Positions 1-9,410 are shown, counted from the stretch's first letter. The stretch: DNA of 42,894 nucleotides from Clostridiales bacterium (GCA_022508325.1 JAFLVL010000005.1:1-42894), one strand, 5' to 3'. Notes: a model not told the origin generated them from the sequence alone. Numbers and translations: made by a program.

Positions 1-68
1 GTCGTTTTGCCCTCGCCACTGTGACCGATAAGAGCAACGTTTCTGATGTCTTTGCTCAATACTGCCAT
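1..68 (-). CDS. EF-G-like translational GTPase, N-terminus only (runs off left edge)
   Basis: Reverse complement of 1-68 reads MAVLSKDIRNVALIGHSGEGKTT: P-loop GHSGEGKTT in EF-G family context. Confidence 0.75.
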   Translation of the reverse strand, partial: MAVLSKDIRNVALIGHSGEGKT

Positions 69-189
69 ATAAGTTAGTACTCCTAAAAAATTTTTTCAAG
101 ATTTGCCATTTGCCAAAACTTCGCATTTTACAAATCACTTTTTTAATTATATACTAACCGACAACATTTTTCAAGAGTGTAGGCGCAAT

Positions 190-885
190 TTATTCGAGAA
201 AAAATGCGTATTTTTCGCCAAAAGGCTCGCCGTCTGCGTTCACTACAGCGCAACTGCCCTCGTCTTTGGGCAATTTTTTGTACTTTTTGCGTATTCTCCG
301 CGCCACGCCCTCCAGACTGTCGAAAATCTGCACGTTGGGGAATACGCGAGAAAAACAGTGCTTGTACATGTTCATACTGCTGTTGGCAAGCGCAATGCAA
401 TCAAACTGACCGTAGAGGCTCTCAACGCTATCCGAGATATATTTGACAATTTCGCGCTCGTCGCCTGCCTCTGCAAGAATGGGGAAGTCGCGCATTTCGC
501 GGGCGATGACGTTGGGAAGATTCTGGGCGCGCGTAACAAACCTATCTCCCACCACGAGGACGTTGGACGCTGTGTAGGTCGATGCGTGCATTACAGGAGC
601 GTCGCAACCGAACAGCTCCACAGGGCAGGAGCTTGACAGCGGCTTGAAACAGCGCGAGGACAGCGCCACCGACGACAAAACCACCGCGTCACAGCCCATT
701 TCCGAGAGTTTTGCAACAGCCGCGCTACCGATGGAGAGCAATTCGCCGCCGTGGCAGTTGCCCAAAGGGAACTTTTGGTCGTAAATCATGCAAATAAAGT
801 TGCATGGCGCAGACTGCCTGAGCTTATTTAGTGTTGGATACGCCCCTATTCCGTCGTCTACGATACCTATCGTCAGCATTTTCAT
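190..885 (-). CDS. Asp/Glu racemase-fold (MurI-like) protein lacking both catalytic cysteines
   Basis: Collinear with MurI: IGIVDDGIGAYPTL (vs FDSGVGGLTVL), CDAVVLSSVALSS (vs IACNTATA), DCIALANSSMNMYKHCFSRVFPNVQIFDSLEGVARRI (vs DTLVLGCTHYPLL...IDS.EA.ARRI). Confidence 0.7.
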   Translation of the reverse strand: MKMLTIGIVDDGIGAYPTLNKLRQSAPCNFICMIYDQKFPLGNCHGGELLSIGSAAVAKLSEMGCDAVVLSSVALSSRCFKPLSSSCPVELFGCDAPVMHASTYTASNVLVVGDRFVTRAQNLPNVIAREMRDFPILAEAGDEREIVKYISDSVESLYGQFDCIALANSSMNMYKHCFSRVFPNVQIFDSLEGVARRIRKKYKKLPKDEGSCAVVNADGEPFGEKYAFFLE

Positions 886-1010
886 CCTCCCGTTTGCATT
901 TTTGGCAAATGCTTGTCAATACAACCTATTGTACGAGCTATACCCCTTCAAAATGTTACATTTTGGCGCTTTTTCGCGGAAAAACTTTAAAACAATGTGG
1001 CTAAAAACTG

Positions 1011-1039
1011 TTGCGTTAATAGACGAAATGTGTTAGAAT
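1011..1039 (+). promoter_or_regulatory. sigma-A-type promoter for rpsT
   Basis: TTGCGT - 17 nt - TAGAAT, upstream of SD AAGGAG and the ATG at 1087. Confidence 0.6.
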
Positions 1040-1086
1040 GTATAAGCAAAAATTATTAGTGGTACTATGTACGCAAGGAGATACTA

Positions 1087-1734
1087 ATGCCTAATATCAA
1101 ATCTGCAGAAAAAAGAGTTTCTGTATCAGCAACCAAAAAACTTCAAAATCAGATGGTCCGTTCGCAAATGCATACGGCTGTTAAAAAATTCAACGCGGCT
1201 ATTTCTAACGGCGACGTAGAGCTTGCAAAGCAACTCCTGCCTATCGCCAGCTCCAAGATTGACAACGCCGCTGTTAAAAACGTTATTCACAAGAACGCTG
1301 CTAACCGCAAAAAGGCGCAACTTGCGAAGGCTTTGTCACAACTTGAAAGAGGTATCGTAGTTGTCAAGGTTGACGCTAAGACCTTGAAGCAAGCAGAACA
1401 AAAGGCTGCAGCTCAACGTAAGGCAGAAGAAGCTGAGGCAATCAAGGCTCAAAGAAACGAAGCTAAGAAGGCTAAGGAAGCTGCTAAGGCTCCCGCCAGC
1501 AAGAAAGCCCCCGCCAAAAAGTCCGCTGCTGCTCCCAAGGCTCCCGAGGAAGCTCCCAAGAAGCGCACGACCAAGAAGGCTGCCGAAGGCGAAGAAGCTC
1601 CCGCTAAAAAGCCTGCTGCGAAAAAGACCGCTCCCAAGGCTGAAGGTGAAGAAGCTGCTCCCAAAAAGCGCACAACCAAAAAAGCGGCTGAACCCGCTCC
1701 CGCAGAAAAAGTTGTCGAGGACGAAATTAAGTAA
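1087..1734 (+). CDS. rpsT: 30S ribosomal protein S20 with ~125-aa Lys/Ala/Pro-rich C-terminal extension
   Basis: MPNIKSAEKRVSVSATKKLQNQMVRSQMHTAVKKF...HKNAANRKKAQLAKAL is S20; then repeated APKKRTTKKAAEGEE units. SD AAGGAG. Confidence 0.92.
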   Translation: MPNIKSAEKRVSVSATKKLQNQMVRSQMHTAVKKFNAAISNGDVELAKQLLPIASSKIDNAAVKNVIHKNAANRKKAQLAKALSQLERGIVVVKVDAKTLKQAEQKAAAQRKAEEAEAIKAQRNEAKKAKEAAKAPASKKAPAKKSAAAPKAPEEAPKKRTTKKAAEGEEAPAKKPAAKKTAPKAEGEEAAPKKRTTKKAAEPAPAEKVVEDEIK

Positions 1735-1776
1735 GTCCGCACCGCTATTGCTAACATTATTTAAATACATATCAAA

Positions 1777-1812
1777 AATCCGACTTGGTGAATTCCAAGT
1801 CGGATTCTTCTT
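1777..1812 (+). terminator. rho-independent terminator after rpsT
   Basis: AATCCGACTTGG-tgaatt-CCAAGTCGGATT, 12-bp perfect stem followed by cttcttt. Confidence 0.75.
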
Positions 1813-1837
1813 TGCCATACGCATTAGTTCGTATACA

Positions 1838-2626
1838 TTACATTATAATTTTTGGCAAATCGTTTGATTGAGTTTTATTTTTCTTGTCAAGGGGTGATGA
1901 CACACCGCTGTCGAAACCGCCACTCAAAAAATCCAATCCTTCCAGAGCGTTGCCGTCGCTGACAACTATAATCAGAATTATAATAGCGCATACCGCCACG
2001 CTGTACGACGAGGCAAGGAAGCTGTTGTATAACTCCTCGCGGCTGTCGCATTTGAAGCTGAGGCTGATAATAAAACCGAGCTGAAGTATGCCGTAGTAGC
2101 CGAGTGTGGAGACCCAAGTCGTTTTCGTAAGCACCACCAACAGAACGTAACCCACTATTGAAAGCAACGTAAATGCCAATAAATACCAACCGTAACGTCG
2201 GTTGAGCGCGGGAATTAAGAGAGGCAGTAAAAATACGACGAAGTAGACCGATGCGAGCAACGACACAGCAAGCATGAGCCACAGGGAATTGTTGAAGCCG
2301 CGATTAATGTACCAACTGCGCAGATAGAACCCCATTGCCACCGAGTTGAGCGCAACGATAATGAGCTTCACAAAATTGTAGCGTCGGGTGAGCAACACCA
2401 TAACGAAGCCCAAAAACAGCACGCCGCTTGCTATGCCGAACATTCCCCAAAAGCCAAGCGGTATATATTGCGCAAAATACGCCACCACCGACGTCGCAAA
2501 CAAAAACAGTATAGATACCAATAGTGTTGTTAGACAGCGTTTCAAAATGTTTACCTCTATGTATTTCATTATATATTGTACAACCATTATTCCAATTAGG
2601 CAACAATACGCCAAGAAAAAAGGCAC
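1838..2626 (-). CDS. multi-pass membrane protein, unknown function
   Basis: 262-aa ORF, repeated hydrophobic segments, polar C-terminal tail; start codon uncertain. Confidence 0.6.
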   Translation of the reverse strand: MPFFLAYCCLIGIMVVQYIMKYIEVNILKRCLTTLLVSILFLFATSVVAYFAQYIPLGFWGMFGIASGVLFLGFVMVLLTRRYNFVKLIIVALNSVAMGFYLRSWYINRGFNNSLWLMLAVSLLASVYFVVFLLPLLIPALNRRYGWYLLAFTLLSIVGYVLLVVLTKTTWVSTLGYYGILQLGFIISLSFKCDSREELYNSFLASSYSVAVCAIIILIIVVSDGNALEGLDFLSGGFDSGVSSPLDKKNKTQSNDLPKIIM

Positions 2627-2643
2627 TTCTTGCGAAATGCCTT

Positions 2644-2719
2644 TGGTGCTGGCGAAGGGAATCGAACCCCCGACCTATTGATTACGAATCAATTGCTCTA
2701 CCGACTGAGCCACGCCAGC
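2644..2719 (-). tRNA. tRNA-Thr(CGT), CCA encoded
   Basis: Reverse complement GCTGGCGTGGCTCAGTCGGTAGAGCAATTGATTCGTAATCAATAGGTCGGGGGTTCGATTCCCTTCGCCAGCACCA folds as a cloverleaf; anticodon loop TTCGTAA. Confidence 0.95.
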
Positions 2720-2824
2720 ATGTTAACTTTGATATTTAACTTGCTTACAAAGTATATCAAAGTTTTATTTAAAAGTCAAAGAATATCGTAATTTTTTCAA
2801 AACAATTTTTTATTTGCCGATACG

Positions 2825-3321
2825 CTATTTTTTGATTGTTTGCACTACGTTGATTAGGTGGTCAGCAATACGCTCCACGCCTGTGGATAGCGATAGGTAT
2901 TGCGCGCCGACTTCCGGTGTACATACGCCATCGCGCAGACGCTGAATGTGGTTCTTTGCCATCTCCGCCGTCAAGTCGTCTACCCTGTATTCTATTGCGT
3001 TGGCTTCGGCAAGCGCCTTGCGGTCGTACCGATATTGGCTCCGAACATAATCGTTGCCGCCTGCGCAAGCGTCATTATGCCTGCGTTTACGAAACCTATC
3101 ACCATTACAGACACCGCGCCGGAACTTTGTATCGCTGCGGTTGCAACCGTGCCTATGCCTACGCCGAGTAGCTTGCTGTTGGAGGTCTTGGCAAACAAAG
3201 CTTTGAGCCGTTTGCTGCCCAAAGACTCCAAGTTGGAACTCATCATCGAGCATGCAATCAGGAATACACCCAAACCTGAGATAAGCGTTAGTATCGAAGT
3301 TGTAACGGTAATTGCATCCAT
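2825..3321 (-). pseudogene. internally deleted Na/Pi cotransporter (NptA-like N-terminus joined out of frame to PhoU-like C-terminus)
   Basis: Frame 1: LISGLGVFLIACSMMSSNLESLGSKRLKALFAKTSNSKLLGVGIGTVATAAIQSSGAVSVMVIGFVNAGIMTLAQAATIMFGANIGTT; frame 2: KALAEANAIEYRVDDLTAEMAKNHIQRLRDGVCTPEVGAQYLSLSTGVERIADHLINV. The middle is missing. Confidence 0.8.
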
Positions 3322-3425
3322 AAAAAAATTATATCAAAGCCCATTCTGCCGCGTCAACAAAAAAGGACTGTTCGAGTTGGGAGAACAGTCCGCAAAAATT
3401 CTATTTTTGGCAAATTTAAAGGCTA

Positions 3426-3938
3426 CTATTTATTATTGGTGAGCTGACCTAAGAGGCGGCTTGCTTGCATGTAGGTATCGGAGTTGACAAACACCAAAGA
3501 AATCTCGATGTCCTCTTCTTCGTATTGTAGCAACGCCTTCAAGGCAATGGTTAGTGCCTCTTTCCTGGAAAATCCGTATGCGCCGATCGCAAGCAAGGGA
3601 AAGGCAATGGAATCCACATGATGTTGAATAGCCAATTCGACGGAGTTGACGTAACAGTTCGTCAGCAAATTCCTCTCGCCAATGACACCGCCGCGCCAGA
3701 TGGGAACAACGGTATGAATGACGTAATCTGCCGACAAGTCGTATCCGTCCGTTATCTTTGCTTCACCCGCGCGGCAAAGACCGAGCTTTTTGCAAGCTTC
3801 GGCAAGCTCCGGACCTGCAGCTGCGTGTATGGGACCGTCGAATTTCATAACGCTGGATGATAGGTAGCTATTTGCCGTGCTGACAATCGCATCAGCGCCG
3901 AGTTTTGTTAAATCACCTTTCAATAATCTGACTTTCAT
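3426..3938 (-). CDS. macro domain (ADP-ribose-binding) protein
   Basis: GDLTKLGADAIVSTANSYL...DGPIHAAAGPELAEACKKLG.CRAGEAKITDGYDLSADYVIHTVVP. Confidence 0.88.
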   Translation of the reverse strand: MKVRLLKGDLTKLGADAIVSTANSYLSSSVMKFDGPIHAAAGPELAEACKKLGLCRAGEAKITDGYDLSADYVIHTVVPIWRGGVIGERNLLTNCYVNSVELAIQHHVDSIAFPLLAIGAYGFSRKEALTIALKALLQYEEEDIEISLVFVNSDTYMQASRLLGQLTNNK

Positions 3939-4013
3939 ACTGTTAGTATATCACATAAATTTTGATTTGTGAATAAAATTTACGCAACTTTTACCAACTT
4001 TTCTCACCCCATA

Positions 4014-4931
4014 TTAATTTTTTCGCGTTCTTTTTCTGTGTTTGAGCACCACTATCAAAATATACGCTATGAGTAAAACGGCGCAAGTGCCAAGAAGTAT
4101 CACGTACATTGCCCAAAGGGGAATTTCCGTACCGCCTACGTACAAGTTGCCGTCAAAGCCGTCCAAGAGTGCCTTTTGTCCCGCTTCGGGCAAGCCGAGC
4201 TCACCGAGTTTGTCAACGTAGCCACCCATAAAGTGTTTACGCAAAATACCGACGCTATATGTGCAAGGAAGCGAGCAAAGAACGTTACGCATACCCTCGG
4301 CAAATTGCGACAGTGGCATATACGCGCCGCAAAGAAAACCGTACATACTAGACACCAGCGTGGAAATCGCCGACAGTCCGCCCTGTGACGAAATAAAGCT
4401 CTCTACCACGCCTGCAAGCAACGCGCCAAACAGTACGCAACACACGACGTCAACCAAAATAAGAAATACGTTGCCGACAGGAATGTGCCAACCGACAATT
4501 GCCAGGTAAACGAAACCGACAGCTAACACTACCACCATGACGAGAAGAGTCACGAGAAAATTTGCAATGAAGTAACTGATAGTCACCGTCGTGCCTTTGA
4601 CAGGGGACACGGATAGGTCGTTGATTGCGCCGTCAATTTTATCGGAAATCATAACCGCATTTGAACAGATTGCCACCGTCACCGAGCACACCGCCATGAT
4701 AGAGGACAGCAACCACGATCCTGCCAACCCTTCTATCACTTCTTCTCCTGCTGTAAAGCCAAAACCTTCGAAAATGGTTTTAAACGAAGATATATACACA
4801 CTGCGCAGAAAGGTCACGAACAGTACGAGCAGAATCATTGGAGTGATTAGCGACACGAAAAACAGAAATTTGTCTTTGAAATAACACTTGATATTGCGCG
4901 TCACCAGCGCGAAAAGTTTTCTTATCTCCAT
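4014..4931 (-). CDS. ABC-2 type transporter permease
   Basis: 305-aa multi-TM protein next to its ATPase; ABC-2 membrane signature region AISTLVSSMYGFLCGAYMPLSQF. Confidence 0.85.
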   Translation of the reverse strand: MEIRKLFALVTRNIKCYFKDKFLFFVSLITPMILLVLFVTFLRSVYISSFKTIFEGFGFTAGEEVIEGLAGSWLLSSIMAVCSVTVAICSNAVMISDKIDGAINDLSVSPVKGTTVTISYFIANFLVTLLVMVVVLAVGFVYLAIVGWHIPVGNVFLILVDVVCCVLFGALLAGVVESFISSQGGLSAISTLVSSMYGFLCGAYMPLSQFAEGMRNVLCSLPCTYSVGILRKHFMGGYVDKLGELGLPEAGQKALLDGFDGNLYVGGTEIPLWAMYVILLGTCAVLLIAYILIVVLKHRKRTRKN

Positions 4932-4932
4932 T

Positions 4933-5841
4933 CTACACCTCTTTAATGCTCTTACCCGTAACTCTCAAAAACACCACGTCCATGTTGCCCTTCAACACTT
5001 CAAAATCGCAAAACAATTCCTCATTGCCCTTCAACAGTTCTACAACCTTAGCGGTATTTTCTATCTCTACCTCGACGAAATCTCGCTCACGCTTGACTGC
5101 GTAGCCGAGCTTGACAAAGGTCTTTTCCACCTTGTCTAAACGGTCGTAAAAGCGAATATAGTCGGAGGCGTACTGCGTTTTCAAATCGTGAGGCGTACCC
5201 TCTGCCACTTTTTTACCGTTGTCGAGAATCACGACGTAATCGGCGACGGCTGCCTCCTCCATGTAGTGCGTGGTTAAAAAGACAGTCAACCCATGCTCCT
5301 TTCGTAATTGCTCGATGACGTTCCACACAGTCTGGCGCGTCTGCGGGTCAAGACCTGTCGTCGGTTCGTCGAGAATGAGCAGCTCGGGATTGTGAATTAG
5401 CGCGCGGGCAATGTCTACGCGACGCTTCTGTCCGCCCGATAGTTTCACAAGGGGTCTTTTGAGAATATCTTTTAACCCAAGTAATGCGTCCAACTCGTCG
5501 AGACGTCTGTCAAAATCCTGTCCGAAAATACCGTATAAGCTTGCGCGGCTCTTCAAGTTGTCGTAAGCGTTCAGACGTTTGTCAAGTACCGAGCCTTGAA
5601 AAACAATGCCAATCTTGGACTTAATGACATCGGGATTGCGGTCAATGTCCTCGCCGCAGACGTACACCTCGCCGCTGTCTTTATTCAAAATACCGCTTAT
5701 AATATTTATTGTCGTGGATTTGCCTGCACCGTTGACGCCCAAGAATGCGAACAGCTCGCCCTTCTCGACGCGGAAGGACACGTCGTCCACCGCTTTCACG
5801 TCCTTGAAGCTTTTGCGCAGATTTTTGATTTCAATTACCAT
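4933..5841 (-). CDS. ABC transporter ATP-binding protein
   Basis: Walker A GVNGAGKSTT, signature LSGGQKRRVDIARAL, Walker B LLILDEPTTGLDP. Confidence 0.95.
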   Translation of the reverse strand: MVIEIKNLRKSFKDVKAVDDVSFRVEKGELFAFLGVNGAGKSTTINIISGILNKDSGEVYVCGEDIDRNPDVIKSKIGIVFQGSVLDKRLNAYDNLKSRASLYGIFGQDFDRRLDELDALLGLKDILKRPLVKLSGGQKRRVDIARALIHNPELLILDEPTTGLDPQTRQTVWNVIEQLRKEHGLTVFLTTHYMEEAAVADYVVILDNGKKVAEGTPHDLKTQYASDYIRFYDRLDKVEKTFVKLGYAVKRERDFVEVEIENTAKVVELLKGNEELFCDFEVLKGNMDVVFLRVTGKSIKEV

Positions 5842-5852
5842 AAATGCCCCTC

Positions 5853-6410
5853 TTATTTATTTTCTAACCTTGATTTTATTGCAAGGAACTCTTCTGTCAG
5901 CAGAGCACTCACCGTATCCCAATCCCACTTGAGAAAGCCTGTTGCGTACATTGTGGCAATTCCGTGTACGTATATCCACATGTGCGTATGTAAAACCGTT
6001 GTTTTGTCTCCGCTCACACCGCTGTGTACTGCTCTGGTTGACTCGCGTTGAAACTCCGTCGCCATCTCGTCAACTGTCTCGCCAGCGCGGTCGCGCATAA
6101 ACAGATACTTGAAGAACTGCGGTTGCTCCTTAGCAAATCGAATATACGCCATACCCGCAGCCTTGTATTCCGTCCATTTGCCGCTTGCAATTTCGTCGTT
6201 GATACAGCGATTGTAGCTGGCTTCAATTTCCTTATACACTGCGCGTTTCAAGTCCTCCGCATTGACAAAGGACAGATAAATCGGTTGGGTTGAACAGGCG
6301 CAACGCTTGGCAAGCTCTCGCATGTTGAGCGCGTCCATACCGCTTTCCGCAACAATCTGACATGCCGCTTGCACTATTCGCTCTTTTTCTATGATTTTTT
6401 TTGCCGACAT
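5853..6410 (-). CDS. TetR family regulator
   Basis: N-terminal HTH IVQAACQIVAESGMDALNMRELAKRCACSTQPIYLSF; first gene of the ABC operon. Confidence 0.88.
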   Translation of the reverse strand: MSAKKIIEKERIVQAACQIVAESGMDALNMRELAKRCACSTQPIYLSFVNAEDLKRAVYKEIEASYNRCINDEIASGKWTEYKAAGMAYIRFAKEQPQFFKYLFMRDRAGETVDEMATEFQRESTRAVHSGVSGDKTTVLHTHMWIYVHGIATMYATGFLKWDWDTVSALLTEEFLAIKSRLENK

Positions 6411-6427
6411 AGCCCCTCCTTATTAAA

Positions 6428-6459
6428 AATAACAGATGTTATTGATAACACCCGTTATT
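6428..6459. promoter_or_regulatory. candidate TetR operator
   Basis: AATAACAGATGTTAT-tg-ATAACACCCGTTATT: 15-nt arms, 13/15 complementary, overlapping the -10 of the minus-strand promoter. Confidence 0.75.
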
Positions 6460-6485
6460 ATATACACCGCAACGATAGCTGTCAA
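6457..6485 (-). promoter_or_regulatory. consensus promoter of the TetR-ABC operon
   Basis: TTGACA (6480-6485) - 17 nt - TATAAT (6457-6462) on the minus strand. Confidence 0.8.
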
Positions 6486-6534
6486 GCAGTTTAACGATAG
6501 TTGTCAAGAAATTTTTCGAACGCGATTGTCCGTA

Positions 6535-7329
6535 TTATGAGCCGGTTGATTCATATCGGCGTTCGAGGAAAGTCCATATAGCGATAGACAAGGCGAACAA
6601 GGCGCAGGACGCCGCCACTATCACCCCTGCAATTAGGTAGGGCGAGTAGGTTTCGAACAAGAATATCTCCACCGGGTAGGAAATAATCAGCGCAAAGGGA
6701 AATACAAACGTCAATAATCCGCGAATTACCGCAGGGTAAATTTTGATCGGGTAGCGCGTGTAAGATATGAAGTTGTACGCGACCTGCAAAAGCTGTCCGC
6801 TACGCTTAAACTTGAATGCAAGCGAAGCAAATATTATCTTGAAGGAGGTAATCATAAGCGCACCAAAAAGCGTAGCTATTATCAGCACGAACACCGCGCC
6901 GAACGTCCAGGTTACGCTCACCATACTGCCGCACACAGACAGCATGACTATGCCCACTATCAGCTCGCCAAGCCCCTCTAGCTGGAAGGTTTCGGCAATT
7001 ACTTGAAAGAGCACAGGCACAGGCTTGGTAAACATTCGATCCAAATCGCCGTTGCGCACCTTGAAATACGCAACCGTCCAAAGGTCGTCGGTAAAGATGT
7101 GGTCAAGCGCAACCGGCAACATGGAAAAGCCGTACAAAAATCCCATCTCCGCCATCGTCCAACCGTTCAAGGACGGAATGCTTTCCATAATCATCCATAT
7201 CGAAAGGATGGACGCCACATTGGTCAGAAAGAAGTTGAAAATCGAGATAAACGTGTCGCGCTTGTACTCTAACCTAGTGATAATCGAGCGCTTGATGCAG
7301 GTAAAATAAAGTTTAATGTAACGTGCCAT
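6535..7329 (-). CDS. ABC-2 family transporter permease (COG3694-like)
   Basis: 264-aa multi-TM protein in a permease-permease-ATPase operon. Confidence 0.8.
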   Translation of the reverse strand: MARYIKLYFTCIKRSIITRLEYKRDTFISIFNFFLTNVASILSIWMIMESIPSLNGWTMAEMGFLYGFSMLPVALDHIFTDDLWTVAYFKVRNGDLDRMFTKPVPVLFQVIAETFQLEGLGELIVGIVMLSVCGSMVSVTWTFGAVFVLIIATLFGALMITSFKIIFASLAFKFKRSGQLLQVAYNFISYTRYPIKIYPAVIRGLLTFVFPFALIISYPVEIFLFETYSPYLIAGVIVAASCALFALSIAIWTFLERRYESTGS

Positions 7330-7330
7330 A

Positions 7331-8164
7331 TTAACCTCCCTGCACCGTAACCTTTCGGCTTGCTCCGCGGGATATTAGCCAAGCAATGCCCTCAAGCGCG
7401 ACGAGCCACACCAGCGACAGTCCGATACGCTCGAGCGCCCACAGCCAATCATTCTGCATCATTAGTATCAGAACAGGGTTTTGACTCATACCCGCAAAGG
7501 GCGAATAATTGAGCGCCTCCTTAAATCCGTCGGGGAAAAAGGACAGCGGAATTAGCGTACCGCTTAGAAACGTTGTAATTGTAGTTTTAATTTGGTCCAT
7601 ACCCCATGCCGCAGTTGTATAGAAGCACAGCACACCGCAGATGTATTCGAGACAGTCAAACAACAAGGCTGCCAGCAGCTGCGCAATCAAAAACAGCAAA
7701 AGATGTAACAAAAACGTCCACACCGAACTAATAACAATGTAACCAAGCGCGCCGAACACGACGTACAGCAATACAAACATAGGCAAGCCTAACAAAACTA
7801 TCTTGATAAACATTGAGCCGAGCGTGGTAAATATGAAACGGACTCGGTAGGATATTGGCTTGACGAATGACATAGCTATAGTGCCTTTTTGAATGTCTTG
7901 CACGACTTCGTACATGGTGTTGCCCGCGTACGTCACGAAGTTGAACACGTTGATGAACGCCATGTAAACTATCATTTCCTTTAACGTGAATCCATTTATG
8001 ACGGCGTCGACCCCTGCTTCCGCATTTCTGTACACGCCAATCCACAAAAAGAACACACACAGCACCTGTAACGCGCTTACAATCAGCCAACCGAAAATAT
8101 TAAATTTGTAGGCAAGCGTTTCCATTGCGCCTGCTTTGAAAAACGGTCTGTATCTTCTGAACAT
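7331..8164 (-). CDS. ABC-2 family transporter permease (COG4587-like)
   Basis: 277-aa multi-TM protein, 1 bp from the next gene. Confidence 0.78.
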   Translation of the reverse strand: MFRRYRPFFKAGAMETLAYKFNIFGWLIVSALQVLCVFFLWIGVYRNAEAGVDAVINGFTLKEMIVYMAFINVFNFVTYAGNTMYEVVQDIQKGTIAMSFVKPISYRVRFIFTTLGSMFIKIVLLGLPMFVLLYVVFGALGYIVISSVWTFLLHLLLFLIAQLLAALLFDCLEYICGVLCFYTTAAWGMDQIKTTITTFLSGTLIPLSFFPDGFKEALNYSPFAGMSQNPVLILMMQNDWLWALERIGLSLVWLVALEGIAWLISRGASRKVTVQGG

Positions 8165-8247
8165 AATTATTGTAGTGACTTATTCAAATCTAATTTCGCT
8201 GAGAACGTCTGACGCACGCAGTACCGTATCAGCCGATAAATGTGCTC

Positions 8248-9234
8248 TCAAGCCTCTTGTTCTTCGAGAATATTGCGTACCACGTCCTCAATGGTAATCT
8301 CCGACACCTTCAAGTCTGCAGTCTTCAACGTGTGGAAAACGTAATCTATCACATGCTCCATCGACAGCTCTTCGGCATTAAACTTCAACAAAAGGTTGCT
8401 CTCCTGTTGCAGGTAGGTTAGCTTGCCGCCGAAAGTGTTGAGCTCGTCAACCACGTACTCCACCTTGGGATTGACGGTCAAGGTACGCAAATCGCCGAAA
8501 CGGTGCTTAATCTCCGCGAGCGGTCCGTCGTAAATAATGACGCCCTTCTCTATCAGTACAATGCGAGAACACAGATCCTCGATGTCCTGCATATCGTGGG
8601 TTGTCAGTATTACCGTAGTGTTATATTTGGCGTTCATTGCCTTTATCGCTTCGCGTATGCGTTGTTTTACAAGCACGTCCAGACCTATCGTCGGCTCGTC
8701 AAGGAACAGTATGCTTGGATTGTGTAGCCAAGCAGCGGCAAGGTCTGCGCGCATACGCTGACCGAGAGACAGGGTGCGCACGGCTTGGTTCAAAAAGTCG
8801 CGAATTCCCAACGTATCGCACAAAAAATCCATGCGTTCCCTATAGTCTGCGTCACTTATCTGATAAATCTCTTTCAGCACCTTGAAGCTTTCAATGAGGG
8901 GTATATCCCACCATAGCTGCGTTTTCTGTCCGAAAACTACGCCGATTTTACTTGCGACTTTGCGGCGATAACGGTACGGTTCTACGCCGTCTATCAGCAC
9001 TTTTCCGCTAGACGGAGTCAAAATACCGCACATCATTTTGATTGTTGTGGATTTACCGGCACCGTTGCTGCCAATGTAACCGACGATTTCGCCGTCGGCA
9101 ATATCAAGATTTATGTCGTTGACGGCGACTATTTCTTCGTACTTGGTGGAGAACAGCGTTTTTAGCATACCGAGTACGCCCTCTTTGCGTATAGGTTTTT
9201 TGAATACTTTAGTAAGATTTTGTATTTGAATCAT
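8248..9234 (-). CDS. ABC transporter ATP-binding protein (COG4586-like)
   Basis: Walker A GSNGAGKSTT, LSLGQRMRADLAAAWLHNPSILFLDEPTIGLDV. Confidence 0.93.
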   Translation of the reverse strand: MIQIQNLTKVFKKPIRKEGVLGMLKTLFSTKYEEIVAVNDINLDIADGEIVGYIGSNGAGKSTTIKMMCGILTPSSGKVLIDGVEPYRYRRKVASKIGVVFGQKTQLWWDIPLIESFKVLKEIYQISDADYRERMDFLCDTLGIRDFLNQAVRTLSLGQRMRADLAAAWLHNPSILFLDEPTIGLDVLVKQRIREAIKAMNAKYNTTVILTTHDMQDIEDLCSRIVLIEKGVIIYDGPLAEIKHRFGDLRTLTVNPKVEYVVDELNTFGGKLTYLQQESNLLLKFNAEELSMEHVIDYVFHTLKTADLKVSEITIEDVVRNILEEQEA

Positions 9235-9275
9235 AACTTTTCTTATTTTTCCTATTAGAACATTTGTTTGTATTA

Positions 9276-9304
9276 ATGATATTACACAGTAAAAAACTTG
9301 TCAA
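9276..9304 (-). promoter_or_regulatory. promoter of second ABC operon
   Basis: TTGACA (9299-9304) - 17 nt - TATCAT (9276-9281), minus strand; -35 lies in palindrome AAACTTGTCA-actgtgtg-TGACAAGTTT (9294-9321). Confidence 0.65.
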
Positions 9305-9410
9305 CTGTGTGTGACAAGTTTGCTGATTTTTTTGTAATTTAGTTCAAATTTTGCTGATTTTTCATAAAAAGGCGCAAACTGCTCACATTATCTACAAAAG
9401 GAGAAACAAT

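Noticed and set aside
1336-1824. Minus-strand ORFs opposite rpsT (also 1449-1757)
   Set aside because: Mirror of the low-complexity Lys/Ala coding strand; Ser/Phe/Leu-biased shadow ORFs.
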